A DNA stretch of 64,000 bases from Alphaproteobacteria bacterium (GTDB lineage: Bacteria > Pseudomonadota > Alphaproteobacteria > Rhizobiales > Devosiaceae). The notes beneath the pieces were generated by a model. That model saw nothing but the letters and a program-made list of their open reading frames with translations, did no database searches and was not told where the DNA came from. The stretch is taken from positions 1 to 64,000 of the forward strand of contig JAHJWO010000021.1 of NCBI GenBank assembly GCA_018828145.1, written 5' to 3'. Positions 29,156-41,343 of the stretch are shown piece by piece; positions within the stretch are counted from its first letter, which is position 1; every line of letters starts with the position of its first letter. The translations under genes and the position numbers were made by a program.

Positions 29156-30537
29156 GCCCAGGCCTGCAGATCCTCCAGCGCCCGCGACGTGATCGCCTTG
29201 CGCTTGGCTATGGTCTTGTCATTGCCCCGCCAGCGGCCGGCGCCCTCCGGCTTGACGACGGTGACAGGCGGAAACAGGCCGAAATTGACATTCATCGGCT
29301 GGAAGCTGCGTGCTCCGCTATAGCTTTCGGATTCAATGTGGCCGCCGGTGATATGGGCCACCAGCGCGCCCAGCGCCGTGGTGTTCGGTGGCGTCGCCAT
29401 TGTCTCCCCGCGCGCCTCCGCTGCTGCGAGACGCCCGGTGATCAGGCCGACCGCGGCACTCTCCACATAGCCCTCGACGCCCGTTACCTGGCCGGCAAAG
29501 CGAATGCGGGGATCAGCCTTGAGTTTAAGGTCCGGCCCCAACACCTTCGGCGAATTGAGGAAGGTGTTGCGATGCAACCCGCCCAGCCGGGCGAACTGCG
29601 CATTCTCCAATCCCGGGATCATGCGGAAGATATCGGCCTGGATGCCGTAGCGCATCTTGGTCTGGAAGCCGACCATGTTCCACAGCGTGCCCAGGGCGTT
29701 GTCCTGCCGCAGCTGCACGATGGCGTAGCACTTGACCGTCGGGTTGCGCGGATTGGTGAGGCCCACCGGCTTCATCGGCCCGTGGCGCAGGGTTTCGACG
29801 CCCCGCTCGGCCATCACCTCGATGGGCAGGCAGCCGTCGAAATAGGGGACCTTTTCCCAGTCCTTGAACTCGTGCAGCGGCGCCACCTTGAGCGCCTCGA
29901 CAAAGGCCAGATACTGTTCCTTGTCCATCGGGCAGTTGAGATAGTCGGCGCCTGTGCCGCCCGGGCCGGCCTTGTCATAGCGCGACTGCGCCCAGACAAT
30001 GTCCATGTTGATGCTGTCTTTGTGGACGATCGGCGCGATGGCGTCGAAAAAGGCCAGCGCATCCTCGCCCGTCTTGGCCAGGATGGCATCGGCCAGGGCA
30101 GGGGAGGTCAACGGCCCGCTGGCAATGATCACATTGCGCCAGTCTTCCGGCGGCCAGCCGGCGATTTCCTCGCGGATCACCGTAATCTTGGGATGGTTGT
30201 GGATCGCGCGGGTCACTGCGTCGGAAAAGCCGTGCCGATCCACCGCCAGCGCGCCGCCGGCCGGCAGCTTGTGTTCGTCGGCTGCACGCATGATCAGCGA
30301 ATTGCGGCGCCGCATTTCCTCATGCAGCAGGCCGACGGCATTCTGCTCGTGGTCGTCGGAGCGAAAGCTGTTGGAGCATACCAGCTCGGCAAAGCTGTCG
30401 GTGCTGTGCGCGTCGGTGCCGCGCACGCCGCGCATTTCATGCACGATGACGGTGGCGCCGGCTTCCGCCGCCTGCCATGCGGCTTCCGAGCCGGCGAGGC
30501 CGCCGCCGATGATGTGAATAGGTTCTGATGTGGACAT
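29152..30537 (-). CDS. trmFO: Methylenetetrahydrofolate--tRNA-(uracil-5-)-methyltransferase TrmFO
   Basis: A folate- and FAD-dependent enzyme that makes m5U54 in the T-loop of tRNA. The 461-residue protein has the FAD-binding [20 protein letters not shown] at its start, the catalytic Cys region in [23 protein letters not shown], and the [10 protein letters not shown] tail. The ATG at 30537 gives the conserved N-terminus; frames extending to 30675 add no conserved sequence. It is divergent from the GST gene and coupled to the thioesterase gene downstream. Confidence 0.93.
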   Translation of the reverse strand: MSTSEPIHIIGGGLAGSEAAWQAAEAGATVIVHEMRGVRGTDAHSTDSFAELVCSNSFRSDDHEQNAVGLLHEEMRRRNSLIMRAADEHKLPAGGALAVDRHGFSDAVTRAIHNHPKITVIREEIAGWPPEDWRNVIIASGPLTSPALADAILAKTGEDALAFFDAIAPIVHKDSINMDIVWAQSRYDKAGPGGTGADYLNCPMDKEQYLAFVEALKVAPLHEFKDWEKVPYFDGCLPIEVMAERGVETLRHGPMKPVGLTNPRNPTVKCYAIVQLRQDNALGTLWNMVGFQTKMRYGIQADIFRMIPGLENAQFARLGGLHRNTFLNSPKVLGPDLKLKADPRIRFAGQVTGVEGYVESAAVGLITGRLAAAEARGETMATPPNTTALGALVAHITGGHIESESYSGARSFQPMNVNFGLFPPVTVVKPEGAGRWRGNDKTIAKRKAITSRALEDLQAWA

Positions 30538-30625
30538 GGCGGGCAGATAGCAAGCGCCGCCCCGCGGTGCAACCAGTCTTGCAGTCCGTCGGCCGGCCGT
30601 TAGCATGGCGGCCGGGATTGGGGAG

Positions 30626-31285
30626 ATGCCGTTGAGTCGAAATCTGACGCTATGGGGCCGTGCCAGTTCTGCCAATGTGCAGAAGACGCTCTGGGCCCTG
30701 GAAGAGCTTGGCCTGCCTTATGAGCACCGTCTGGTGGGCGGTTCCTATGGCGGTCTCGATGATCCGGCCTATCGCGCACTGAACCCAAATGGCCTAGTCC
30801 CGACCTTGCAGGATGGCGATTTGACGGTGTGGGAAAGCCACGCCACCTTGCGCTATCTGGCGGCAACGTATGGGCAAGAAACCCTTTGGCGCGCCGATCC
30901 TCGCCAGCGGGCCATTGTCGATCAGTGGACCGACTGGACCGCCACCACTTTCCAGCCCGCCTGGATAGCGGTGTTCTGGCTCCTTGTGCGCACGCCTCCC
31001 GAGCAGCGGGAGGCCAAGGCCATCGCCGCCGCCCATGCCCGGACGGTCGCGGCGCTGCGGATGCTGGACGCCAATCTGGCTGAACGGGATTTTCTGGCGG
31101 GGGATGCGCTGAGCTATGCCGATATCGCAGCCGGCGTGGCGCTTTATCGCTGGTTCACCATGGAGATCGACCGGCCGGCAATGCCAGGAGTCGAAAACTG
31201 GTACTTGCGGCTGCAGCAGCGCGAAGCGTTCCGCAAGGTGGTCATGGTCAGTTATGCCGAGCTGGTCGGCAAACTAGCCTTCTGA
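30626..31285 (+). CDS. Glutathione S-transferase family protein
   Basis: A cytosolic GST of about 219 residues with an N-terminal thioredoxin fold ([23 protein letters not shown], then [27 protein letters not shown] with the cis-Pro and ESxA glutathione-binding signature) and an all-helical C-terminal domain containing [14 protein letters not shown]. The active-site Ser is likely in RASSAN. The start is uncertain: ATG at 30605, ATG at 30626 or TTG at 30632, the last being best spaced from GGGGAG. The substrate is unknown. Confidence 0.88.
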   Translation: MPLSRNLTLWGRASSANVQKTLWALEELGLPYEHRLVGGSYGGLDDPAYRALNPNGLVPTLQDGDLTVWESHATLRYLAATYGQETLWRADPRQRAIVDQWTDWTATTFQPAWIAVFWLLVRTPPEQREAKAIAAAHARTVAALRMLDANLAERDFLAGDALSYADIAAGVALYRWFTMEIDRPAMPGVENWYLRLQQREAFRKVVMVSYAELVGKLAF

Positions 31286-31298
31286 TTGGCAGGGGGCC

Positions 31299-31338
31299 AA
31301 AAAGCATAACAGCCGCATCTCAGAGAGAAGCGGCTGTT
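31299..31338 (-). terminator. Terminator downstream of the DUF1127 gene
   Basis: AACAGCCGC (31308-31316) and GCGGCTGTT (31330-31338) form a perfect 9-bp stem with a 13-base loop. On the minus strand it is followed by ATGCTTTTT. It lies 37 bases past the stop of the DUF1127 gene and is also placed to end the convergent GST transcript. Confidence 0.7.
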
Positions 31339-31374
31339 CGGTTTACTGGGACGCAGGCGTCTGAGCAGTAAATC

Positions 31375-31524
31375 TTAGACGAGGCTGGCATGATCGCGGG
31401 CAATGCGATTGATGTCAGTGCGCGAAATGCCCAGGTCGTTGAGCTGACGATTGTCGAGAGCGGCGAGCTCACGAACGGTCTGCTGGTATGCGGCCCACTT
31501 CTTGAAAGTCTTGCGGATGTCCAT
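31375..31524 (-). CDS. DUF1127 (YjiS-like) small protein
   Basis: A 49-residue basic protein, MDIRKTFKKW to RDHASLV, with the DUF1127 pattern ELAALDNRQLNDLGISRTDINRIA. AAGGAG sits 8 bases before the ATG. In Agrobacterium and Rhodobacter such proteins bind RNA or influence sRNA-mediated phosphate, motility and carbon control. It is a free-standing unit with its own terminator. Confidence 0.85.
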   Translation of the reverse strand: MDIRKTFKKWAAYQQTVRELAALDNRQLNDLGISRTDINRIARDHASLV

Positions 31525-31671
31525 TTGGTAGTCTCCTTTCGTTTACGAGCTTATATTTAGGGCAGTGCTTCCCGGATGAGCAGTGGGAGATTGATCAAAT
31601 GGGTTATGCGCCTGATGCAGGGCTTCGGCCTGTATGGTTCATCTTCGGTTAAGGCTTGCTGCCAAAGCAAA

Positions 31672-31697
31672 GGCCGCCAGTTGGTCATCTGGCGGCC
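31672..31697 (-). terminator. Terminator downstream of the 50-residue small-protein gene
   Basis: GGCCGCCAG (31672-31680) and CTGGCGGCC (31689-31697) form a perfect 9-bp stem with an 8-base loop; TTTGCTTT follows on the minus strand. It lies 28 bases past the stop of the small gene at 31725. Confidence 0.75.
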
Positions 31698-31724
31698 GAC
31701 TGAACCCGGGCGATGGCATTACGC

Positions 31725-31877
31725 TCAACGGTCGAACAGCGACCGCGTCATCTTAGAGAAGTCGGGGCCGGTAAGCCCCAGCAGGTCGGCGTCACGGGTC
31801 GAGGGAACATCCATCTCCCGCAAAGTCTGCTTGATATCGACCAGGCGCTTGAGGCGCCACACGGCACGAACGAACAT
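31725..31877 (-). CDS. Small basic protein, divergent DUF1127-like
   Basis: A 50-residue protein starting MFVRAVWRLKRLVDIKQTLREMD and ending TRSLFDR. AGGGAG lies 8 bases before the ATG, and a terminator follows its stop. Its size, basic helix followed by an L-x-x-D-x-x-L pattern (RDADLLGLTG), and location next to a clear DUF1127 gene suggest a distant paralogue, but the core motif is only partly kept. No function is assigned. Confidence 0.65.
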   Translation of the reverse strand: MFVRAVWRLKRLVDIKQTLREMDVPSTRDADLLGLTGPDFSKMTRSLFDR

Positions 31878-32048
31878 CGTCCTACTCCCTTCAGGGATAT
31901 TTAGCGACGGCGCGAACATGGGGTGATTTGGCGGACTTCACCATGCCGCAAGCGTCAACCGCATTATGCGCAGGACGCATGGCATTTTCGCGCTATCGTC
32001 GCATATGGCCAAAAGCCCAGCGAATAGCGGGGCTTGGAACAGTACTTC

Positions 32049-32075
32049 TGCCTGCAGTATTACTTGCTGCAGGCA
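32049..32075. other. Inverted repeat downstream of uvrA
   Basis: TGCCTGCAG (32049-32057) and CTGCAGGCA (32067-32075) are a perfect 9-bp pair around a 9-base loop. It lies 46 bases past the uvrA stop but lacks a T-run, so it may be a Rho-type or stabilising hairpin. The rest of 31878-32120 shows no gene. Confidence 0.45.
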
Positions 32076-32120
32076 CACCGGCATCTGGTTGGCGTATTTG
32101 TCGCAGCCGGCCGGCGGATT

Positions 32121-35018
<2,898 letters not shown>

Positions 35019-35200
35019 TTCAGTCCATGGCTCGGTGCGCCATCGGCGGCCCGGCGGCAAAGTCGGAATAGGGCATCGGGGAGAGCACACAAATAGGCGC
35101 GGTCCATCCCCGCCGCAAGCGGGCCCCGCGCATGGCCGCCCGGCTGTGCGGTCACCTTAGCGTGTCCCTCAAGGCTTGCCAAAGCACCTTTGGCTACCTG

Positions 35201-35215
35201 GAACATAAGCGGAAC
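35201..35215 (-). promoter_or_regulatory. LexA (SOS) box upstream of uvrA
   Basis: GAACATAAGCGGAAC is GTTC-N7-GTTC on the minus strand, the direct-repeat operator of alphaproteobacterial LexA. It precedes uvrA and follows the lysE-type stop codon by only 13 bases on the plus side of that gene's end. Confidence 0.85.
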
Positions 35216-35228
35216 AATCCAGATTCGG

Positions 35229-35879
35229 TCAAGGGCCCACATGCTGGGTCACTCCATGCCAGGCCGTGAACAGGGCTGCGGCGACGAACAACGCGCCAGC
35301 GCCCCGACCGATCCAGATCGTCGCCTGCGGGTTGCCGATCAGGGCATCACGACCCTTGCCGGCGGCCAGCGCCAGGGCGCCATAGATGAGGAACTGCATG
35401 GTCACGGTCATCACCCCCATGACCAGCGCCTGCGACCAGATCGTTCCATATTGGGGCCGCATGAACTGCGGGAACACCGCCAGCACGAAGAGGTAGGCCT
35501 TGGGATTGAGCAGGCAGGTGACCATGCCCTGGCGAAACGCCACCCAATGCGAGCGCGTCTTGGCGCTGCCGATGGCGTCCACGGTGATGGAGCTGCGCAG
35601 CAGCGTATAGCCGATCCAGGCCATATAGGCCGCACCGACCAGGATCATGGCCTGGAACACCATCGTGGGCAGCCGCGTGAGCACGCCGACCGCAAGTGCG
35701 CCGAACAGCGTATGCACCGCGCCGCCCACCATGATGCCGCCAACCGCCGCAAAGCCCGCCTTGCGCCCGCCGGTCAGCGCATTGGCGATGACGAAAAACA
35801 TGTCCATGCCCGGCACCACGATGATGCCGAACAGTAGGACGAGATAGATCCAGAGCGCCTGGGCGTAGTCCATGACCAT
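35229..35879 (-). CDS. LysE/RhtB-family amino-acid exporter
   Basis: A 216-residue membrane protein with about six helices and the family pattern VVPGMDMFFVIANALTGGRKAGFAAVGGIMVGG, then GAAYMAWIGYTLLR and NPKAYLFVLAVFPQF. It likely exports an amino acid or homoserine-lactone-like metabolite. The gene lies between uvrA and ssb, which are usually direct neighbours in this order, and has a LexA box about 108 bases upstream in its own orientation. Confidence 0.87.
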   Translation of the reverse strand: MVMDYAQALWIYLVLLFGIIVVPGMDMFFVIANALTGGRKAGFAAVGGIMVGGAVHTLFGALAVGVLTRLPTMVFQAMILVGAAYMAWIGYTLLRSSITVDAIGSAKTRSHWVAFRQGMVTCLLNPKAYLFVLAVFPQFMRPQYGTIWSQALVMGVMTVTMQFLIYGALALAAGKGRDALIGNPQATIWIGRGAGALFVAAALFTAWHGVTQHVGP

Positions 35880-35986
35880 TCCGTGGAAAACAAGCCGGCT
35901 GATCTGGAGCAGGGCTGCTGACAGGCCATGTCAGCAGCGGCCGAGCAAAGGCCCGGAATGCCGCGCTTGACGGCTTGCTGAAAACG

Positions 35987-36001
35987 GAACATAAAGGGAA
36001 C
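35987..36001. promoter_or_regulatory. LexA (SOS) box between the lysE-type gene and ssb
   Basis: GAACATAAAGGGAAC repeats the GAAC-N7-GAAC pattern of the box near uvrA. It lies 129 bases upstream of ssb and 108 bases upstream of the divergent lysE-type gene, so it could control both. Confidence 0.85.
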
Positions 36002-36129
36002 ATAATAGACAGCTGTTCACAACTTGGCAAAGCACGGGCGGGGACCGTCGCCGCGGAGTAGTATGTCCGCCGCTATGTAAGTGAGCGTCCCGCGGCTGCG
36101 GCCGGGGACTGAATCGAAAGGAATGAACG

Positions 36130-36639
36130 ATGGCAGGCAGTGTCAACAAGGTGATCCTGGTCGGCAATCTCGGTGCGGATCCGGAAGTGCGCAACCTTCC
36201 CAGCGGCGGCAAGGTGGTCAACCTCAGTGTCGCCACCTCCGAGAACTGGAAAGACAAGAATACCGGCGAGCGCCGCGAAAAGACCGAATGGCACCGTGTG
36301 GTGATCTTCTCGGAAGGCCTGGCCCGCGTCGCCGAGAGCTATCTGCGCAAGGGCAGCAAGGTCTATCTCGAGGGCCAGCTGCAGACCCGCAAGTGGCAGG
36401 ATCAGTCCGGCGCTGACAAGTATTCGACCGAAGTCGTGCTGCAGGGCTTCAATTCGAACCTGACGCTGCTCGACGGCCGCGGTGAGGGCGAAGGTGCCGG
36501 CGGCGGCTTTGGTGGCGGCAACGACACCGGCTTCCGCGGCGTGCGCGACAGCGCCCCGGCCGGCGGCGGCGCCCGTCGCCCGCAGGCCAATGCCCCGGCC
36601 TTCGAGCCCGGCGGCATGGACGACGACATCCCGTTCTAG
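36130..36639 (+). CDS. ssb: Single-stranded DNA-binding protein
   Basis: A 169-residue homotetrameric SSB: OB fold at about 1-112 starting [21 protein letters not shown] and including the family [19 protein letters not shown], a Gly-rich linker, and the acidic protein-interaction tail GMDDDIPF that recruits repair and replication enzymes. It follows a LexA box and ends in a terminator. Confidence 0.97.
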   Translation: MAGSVNKVILVGNLGADPEVRNLPSGGKVVNLSVATSENWKDKNTGERREKTEWHRVVIFSEGLARVAESYLRKGSKVYLEGQLQTRKWQDQSGADKYSTEVVLQGFNSNLTLLDGRGEGEGAGGGFGGGNDTGFRGVRDSAPAGGGARRPQANAPAFEPGGMDDDIPF

Positions 36640-36664
36640 GGCGTTCTTACGCGTATCGCATGAG

Positions 36665-36699
36665 GGGGAGGGCGCTCAGGCGGCCTCCCCTTTGCTTTG
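36665..36699 (+). terminator. Terminator downstream of ssb
   Basis: GGGGAGG (36665-36671) and CCTCCCC (36684-36690) pair across a GC-rich loop; TTTGCTTTG follows. It separates ssb from the convergent diguanylate cyclase gene. Confidence 0.7.
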
Positions 36700-36710
36700 C
36701 GGCATGGGTG

Positions 36711-38066
36711 TCAGCGTGCTTCGGCCCGATAGGTCCGGCTGGTATTCCGGCCCGCATCCTTGGCGGCATAGAGTGCCGTATCGGCCTGCCGGAACAGGTC
36801 CTGCGACGAGCCGCCGCGATAGTGGGCGACGCCAACCGAGGCGCCGAGCCGGAATGTGTGTCCACCCCGCACAAAGGGATGGCCGATCATCGCCACAATG
36901 CCCTCGGCCAGGGCTTCGGCCGCACCGGCCGATGTGTCCGGTCCCAGCAAGACGGCAAATTCGTCGCCGCCAATGCGGGCCACCAGCTGCGCGCTGCTGC
37001 AGCTTGCCGTCAGCCGCAGCGCCGCCTCCTTGAGGCACTCATCGCCCAGCACGTGCCCATAGGTGTCGTTGACCTGCTTGAACCCATCCAGGTCGATCAG
37101 CAGCAACGCACCTGGGCCATTGCCGCCGGTCGCGTCGAGCGCACTCAGATGGGCCTGGAACTGGCTGCGGTTGGCAAGGCCGGTCATCACGTCGAACTCG
37201 GCCAGATAGCGGGTGCGGTCCGCCATCAGCTTTTCCTCGGTGACATCCTGCTTCATGCCGAAGATGCGGGTGGCGACGCCATTGCGGCTCTCCACCGCCC
37301 CGGTCAGCCGCATCCAGCGGTGGTTGCCGCGGGCCGTGATGATCTCCACCGTCAAGGCAAAATCGGTACAGGTAGCGATGGCATGGGCACGGGCCGCCTC
37401 CATCTGCCGCCGCGACGCCTCGGTATAGCAGGACAGCGACAGTTCCCGGGTGACCTGGGTACCGCGCTCGATCTCGAACAGATCATAGACCCCATTGGTC
37501 CATTGCAGGCTGTTGTCGGCCAGGTCGCATTGCCAGACACCGATCTTGGCGGTGGCCGAGGCGCGCTCGAACAGTTCCCGCCGCAATTCCTCCGCGCGGA
37601 CGCTCTCGGCAATGACCTTCGCCTGGGCCTCGATGACCTGGCGTAGCTGCTCGACGGTAGCATCGGTGACCAGCTCCTGCGCCAGCCCGGCAATCCGCTC
37701 CGCCATCTGGGACGGGCGCGGCTTGGAATCGTAAAGGCTCAGCAACAGCGGCGGGCATCCGGCGGCAGCGGGCAGGGTCAGGCCAACATAGAACCGCGCG
37801 GCGCAAGGCCCCTCAGCGCCCGTGTCGGGCAGCACGAGCGGGCGGGAGCCATCCAGGACGCGGGCCTGCAGCAGTGCCAGATTGTCGGCGAGCGGGCCGA
37901 CCGCCGCCACGATCGCCAATCCATTGTCGGCCACGGTGGTCAGTTGGGCGCCGGCAATGCCGAGCAGGTCACACAAGCGCCCCAGGCGCGTGCCAAAGTC
38001 GGTATCGTCATTCGAATCCGCCACTTCTGTTGGCGGCTTCCGGATGGAGTAGGCAAGGCTGCGCAA
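36711..38066 (-). CDS. PAS-GGDEF diguanylate cyclase
   Basis: A soluble sensor of 451 residues predicted to make c-di-GMP. A GAF-like N-terminal region (about 20-150) and a short coiled coil lead into a PAS domain (about 170-285, with WQCDLADNSLQWTNGVYDLFEI and the PAC RIFGMKQDVTEEK). The GGDEF domain follows (about 290-450) with FDVMTGLANRSQF, DLDGFKQVNDTYGH and the intact active loop RIGGDEFAV. The inhibitory I-site RxxD five residues before GGDEF is absent (SSAQ). The TTG start at 38066 is backed by AGGAG. Confidence 0.92.
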   Translation of the reverse strand: MRSLAYSIRKPPTEVADSNDDTDFGTRLGRLCDLLGIAGAQLTTVADNGLAIVAAVGPLADNLALLQARVLDGSRPLVLPDTGAEGPCAARFYVGLTLPAAAGCPPLLLSLYDSKPRPSQMAERIAGLAQELVTDATVEQLRQVIEAQAKVIAESVRAEELRRELFERASATAKIGVWQCDLADNSLQWTNGVYDLFEIERGTQVTRELSLSCYTEASRRQMEAARAHAIATCTDFALTVEIITARGNHRWMRLTGAVESRNGVATRIFGMKQDVTEEKLMADRTRYLAEFDVMTGLANRSQFQAHLSALDATGGNGPGALLLIDLDGFKQVNDTYGHVLGDECLKEAALRLTASCSSAQLVARIGGDEFAVLLGPDTSAGAAEALAEGIVAMIGHPFVRGGHTFRLGASVGVAHYRGGSSQDLFRQADTALYAAKDAGRNTSRTYRAEAR

Positions 38067-38163
38067 TTCGGCGCTCCTGTATAGAGCGGGGAGGCTAGCA
38101 GGGTGGGGTTAAGACTTCACCAGCCAGCAGCATCGCAAAGCCGAACAATTCTCGGTGAACACC

Positions 38164-38685
38164 CTATTTGGAGAAGGGAACTTCGGCGCGCAGGCTGTCG
38201 CCGCTATCCACATAGACCACCTCGAAAACCACATCGATGGCCTCGTCACGCAGGCTGATCTGCGCCGAGATGGTAAGGTCCTTGCCCTCTTCGTCCTCGT
38301 CGCGCTCGCGCAGGTTGAACACCAGCCCGTCGCCGCGCTTCTGGCCCACGGCAATGCCGGTGAAGGTCGCATTCGAGCTCATGGCGGCTTCGTAGCGCTT
38401 GTTCGCCTCGACATAGGCCATTGTCCCGGCCACCGACAGCTGCGTCCCGGCCAGCGAGCAGCGGCCGCTGTAGTTGACCTTGTCCTGATTGCCCTGCGTC
38501 AGCGACAGCCGGCACACCACCGTCTCGGTATTGGCGCCGATCAGTACGCCGCGTCCGCGCCAGTCCCCGACATAGGATTGCAGCAGCGCGACATCCTCCG
38601 GCGCGGCCATGGCCGGCGCGGCCGCACCCGCAGCCAGGAGGGCCGCCATGGGAATGGCACGCGACAGGGTTCCGAGAAAGGTCAT
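38164..38685 (-). CDS. Secreted conserved hypothetical protein
   Basis: A 173-residue protein with a signal peptide (about 1-28, LLAAGAAAPAMAAPED) and a beta-rich mature domain starting LLQSYVGDWRGRGVLIG. Two Cys (VCRLSL, SGRCSLAG) could form a disulfide in the periplasm. I know the pattern as a common uncharacterised family in Hyphomicrobiales; no function can be given. GGAGG precedes the ATG. It lies between the GGDEF and MMPL genes on the same strand. Confidence 0.8.
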   Translation of the reverse strand: MTFLGTLSRAIPMAALLAAGAAAPAMAAPEDVALLQSYVGDWRGRGVLIGANTETVVCRLSLTQGNQDKVNYSGRCSLAGTQLSVAGTMAYVEANKRYEAAMSSNATFTGIAVGQKRGDGLVFNLRERDEDEEGKDLTISAQISLRDEAIDVVFEVVYVDSGDSLRAEVPFSK

Positions 38686-38802
38686 TGCATCAAGCCTCCA
38701 GCGAATCATGCCCCCGGCTGATTCGGCGCCGCAAATCGATAGCAAATCCCGCGGCTCGCCGCGAACCTTCTCAACAATTTGAGTGGTCCACAAGCGCCCG
38801 CG

Positions 38803-41193
38803 TCAGCCCGGCTGGGAATGGCCCTCGGTGCCACCCGTGCCGGTAATGGTGTCGCCGGTGGGATCATCCGGCGTCGCGTCATGATCGGCGGTCCGCACGC
38901 GGATCCGGCCCAGCGGCTGGAAGAACTTCCCGCCCGCCGCCAGCAAAGCCGGCAGGATGAACAGGTCCCCGATCACGGCGAAGGCCAGGGTCGAAACGAA
39001 GAGCGTCCCGAACAGCGCCACCTGCGGCAGCTCCGAAAAGGTGACGATCACCACACCCGAGCACAGGATAATCGTGGTGGCGACGATGGCGCCCCCGATC
39101 CGGTCAAGCGTGTGCTTGACGGCATCCATATGTGTGCGGCCCTCTTCGCGCCGCGAATGCAGGTAATGCGACAGGAAGTGCACCGTGTCGTCCACCGCAA
39201 TGCCAAAGGCGATGGTCAGCGCCAGCACTGTCGTCAGTTGTAGCCCCTGGCCGGTGAAATAGAGCCAGGCCTCGGTGCCCAGCACTGGAAAAAGGTTGGG
39301 AATGGCCGAAGCCAGCGCCACCCGGAACGACTGGAAGGCGAAGCCGATCAAGCCCAGATTGACCAGTACCGACAGCGTCAGGTCGAGCTGCAGTCCGCTG
39401 ACAATCTGGTCGGTGCCGAATGTGGTCAGCACCCGCAGCCCGCCGATTTCGGCGCCGACAATGCCGGCCGCCTCCATCTCGGTGGTGACATCCTGCACCA
39501 GCTGCTTGAGCGTGGCGGAACTGATGATGGTCGGCATGAAGCCGGTCACCAGCGCCTGGCTGCCGTCATCGGTGATGAACCGCTTGCGCATGAAGGGGCC
39601 AACGGAGTCGAACACCTCCTCGCGGCTGAACCCCGTCTCGGTATAATTGCTCAGGTTCGCCGCCGAGATGACCTTGTTCTCCCCGATATGGCTCTCGAGG
39701 ATTTCGTGCACCCGGCGGATCGTCTCGAAATCCGTGTCGTCGACATTGGGGTCGGTCCCGGCCAGCGGCACGCGGATATAGAGCGGGGCCACGCCGCCCA
39801 CGCCATCATCGATCTGCTCGGCCGTGGTAAGCGCGTTCGACTGCTTGGCCAGCATATCTTCGAAGGAAAAACGCGGCTGGATCAGCCCATAGGGGATCAG
39901 CAGCAGGATCGTGACGACAATCGCCGCGATCGATAGTGGCCGGCCGAAGCGGCTGGCGATGAACCAGGCCAGCGGCAGCGGTGCCGTCAGCACCAGGCTG
40001 CTGCGGCGGGGCGGTTTGAAGCCCAGCCGGATCACCGCCTTGAGCATCAGCGGCATGAAGGTCATCAGGCAGACAAACAGCAGGAAGGTGCCCATCGCGC
40101 CCGCCATGGCGAATTCGCGCACCCCCTGGCCTGGCGTCAGCGCCAGCGAGGCAAAACTGACAAAGGTGGTGAGCATGGTCAGCGCCGCGGCGGGCCCCAC
40201 CAGCTTGACCGTCGCGTCGACAGCCTTGTTGGGCTCCATGCCGTCGCGCCAATAGGCCAGCCAGTTGAAGATGAAGAACATGGACTCGGCAAAGCTGATG
40301 ACCAGCACCAGCGTGGTGACGATGATGGTGAGAAAGGAGAATGACCCGAAGAACAGGATCACGGTTCCCATCGACCACATCACCGCCAGCAAGGGTGTCG
40401 CGGTGACTAGCAGCGCCGCCGGCAGCGAGCGCAGCGCCAGCAGCGCGATTACCGCGCCCAGGGCAAAACCCCAGACGGTGAACTTGATCTGGTCATTCAC
40501 TGCGGCCGCCAGCATCTCGGAGGTCCAGATCGGCGGCCCCGTCAGCTCGATCGATATATTCTCGTCGGCATAGTAGGCAATGGTCTCGCGCACGCTGGCG
40601 ATCATGGCCTTGGTGCCGTCGCCCTTGGTCATTTCCTGGTTGGGAAAGACAATCAGCACCATGCCGCTGAGATCAGGTGTGATCAGGTTGCGCATCATCG
40701 GATCGTTCTGCTGCAGGTCCGCCAGGGCAATGGCGACTTCGGCAAAATCGTCCATGCCCTCGGGCACCGCCGGCACCGAATTGCCCAGGCCATCGGGCTT
40801 GCGCAGCGTGAAGGGCGACATCGTGCCCACCGCATAGTCGTTAAGCTCGAGATCGAAGGCCAGCTCGCGCACCCGTTCCAGCGTCTCGGGCTCGGTCAGG
40901 CGGGGTGAACTGACCAGCACGTAGATGTCGTTCTCAAACGTACCGAACGTGTCCGACAGGTGCTCGTAGGCGTCGTAATACTGGCCCGAATGGGCATAGA
41001 CCCGCATCAGGTCGCCATCGACATTGGCGCGCGGAATATAGGCGAAGCAGAGAATGGAAAAGGCCAGCACGGCCAGGGCAATGGCGCGCGGATAGCGCAG
41101 CGTGGTCAGCCCGATATGCTCGAGGCCAAAGCCGATGGACCGGTCATGGGTGATACGGGCCCATAGGCGGTTGAACACAGAACCAACTGACAC
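38803..41193 (-). CDS. MMPL/RND-superfamily transporter
   Basis: A large inner-membrane protein of about 796 residues with the two-fold RND layout: helix 1 (YPRAIALAVLAFSILCFAYI), a periplasmic loop, five helices, then the repeat with a second loop and helices ending in FGIAVDDTVHFLSHYLHSR. Conserved intramembrane charge (LVISFAESMFFIFNWLAYW; AVDDTVHFL) fits proton-driven MMPL or sterol-sensing proteins that move lipids. No start ATG is available; GTG at 41193 has GGAG upstream, while TTG at 41298 has none. No outer-membrane or adaptor partner is adjacent. Confidence 0.87.
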   Translation of the reverse strand: MSVGSVFNRLWARITHDRSIGFGLEHIGLTTLRYPRAIALAVLAFSILCFAYIPRANVDGDLMRVYAHSGQYYDAYEHLSDTFGTFENDIYVLVSSPRLTEPETLERVRELAFDLELNDYAVGTMSPFTLRKPDGLGNSVPAVPEGMDDFAEVAIALADLQQNDPMMRNLITPDLSGMVLIVFPNQEMTKGDGTKAMIASVRETIAYYADENISIELTGPPIWTSEMLAAAVNDQIKFTVWGFALGAVIALLALRSLPAALLVTATPLLAVMWSMGTVILFFGSFSFLTIIVTTLVLVISFAESMFFIFNWLAYWRDGMEPNKAVDATVKLVGPAAALTMLTTFVSFASLALTPGQGVREFAMAGAMGTFLLFVCLMTFMPLMLKAVIRLGFKPPRRSSLVLTAPLPLAWFIASRFGRPLSIAAIVVTILLLIPYGLIQPRFSFEDMLAKQSNALTTAEQIDDGVGGVAPLYIRVPLAGTDPNVDDTDFETIRRVHEILESHIGENKVISAANLSNYTETGFSREEVFDSVGPFMRKRFITDDGSQALVTGFMPTIISSATLKQLVQDVTTEMEAAGIVGAEIGGLRVLTTFGTDQIVSGLQLDLTLSVLVNLGLIGFAFQSFRVALASAIPNLFPVLGTEAWLYFTGQGLQLTTVLALTIAFGIAVDDTVHFLSHYLHSRREEGRTHMDAVKHTLDRIGGAIVATTIILCSGVVIVTFSELPQVALFGTLFVSTLAFAVIGDLFILPALLAAGGKFFQPLGRIRVRTADHDATPDDPTGDTITGTGGTEGHSQPG

Positions 41194-41312
41194 CGGGACC
41201 CGACTCCGCCACTGCGCGAGAAACTGGCGCAATTGGTAGGGGTTTGTCTCGGGGGCGTCTAGCAGCGCCGGGGCAGGGAGCCTCGATTGGCGCAACAATG
41301 GCTGTGGGCAAC

Positions 41313-41336
41313 GGCCCCGCGCGAGAACGCGGGGCC
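41313..41336 (-). terminator. GC-rich hairpin downstream of the QorB-like gene
   Basis: GGCCCCGCG (41313-41321) and CGCGGGGCC (41328-41336) form a perfect 9-bp stem with a 6-base loop, 8 bases past the stop of the minus-strand reductase gene. No T-run follows, so termination is likely but not certain. Confidence 0.5.
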
Positions 41337-41343
41337 GGAGGGG

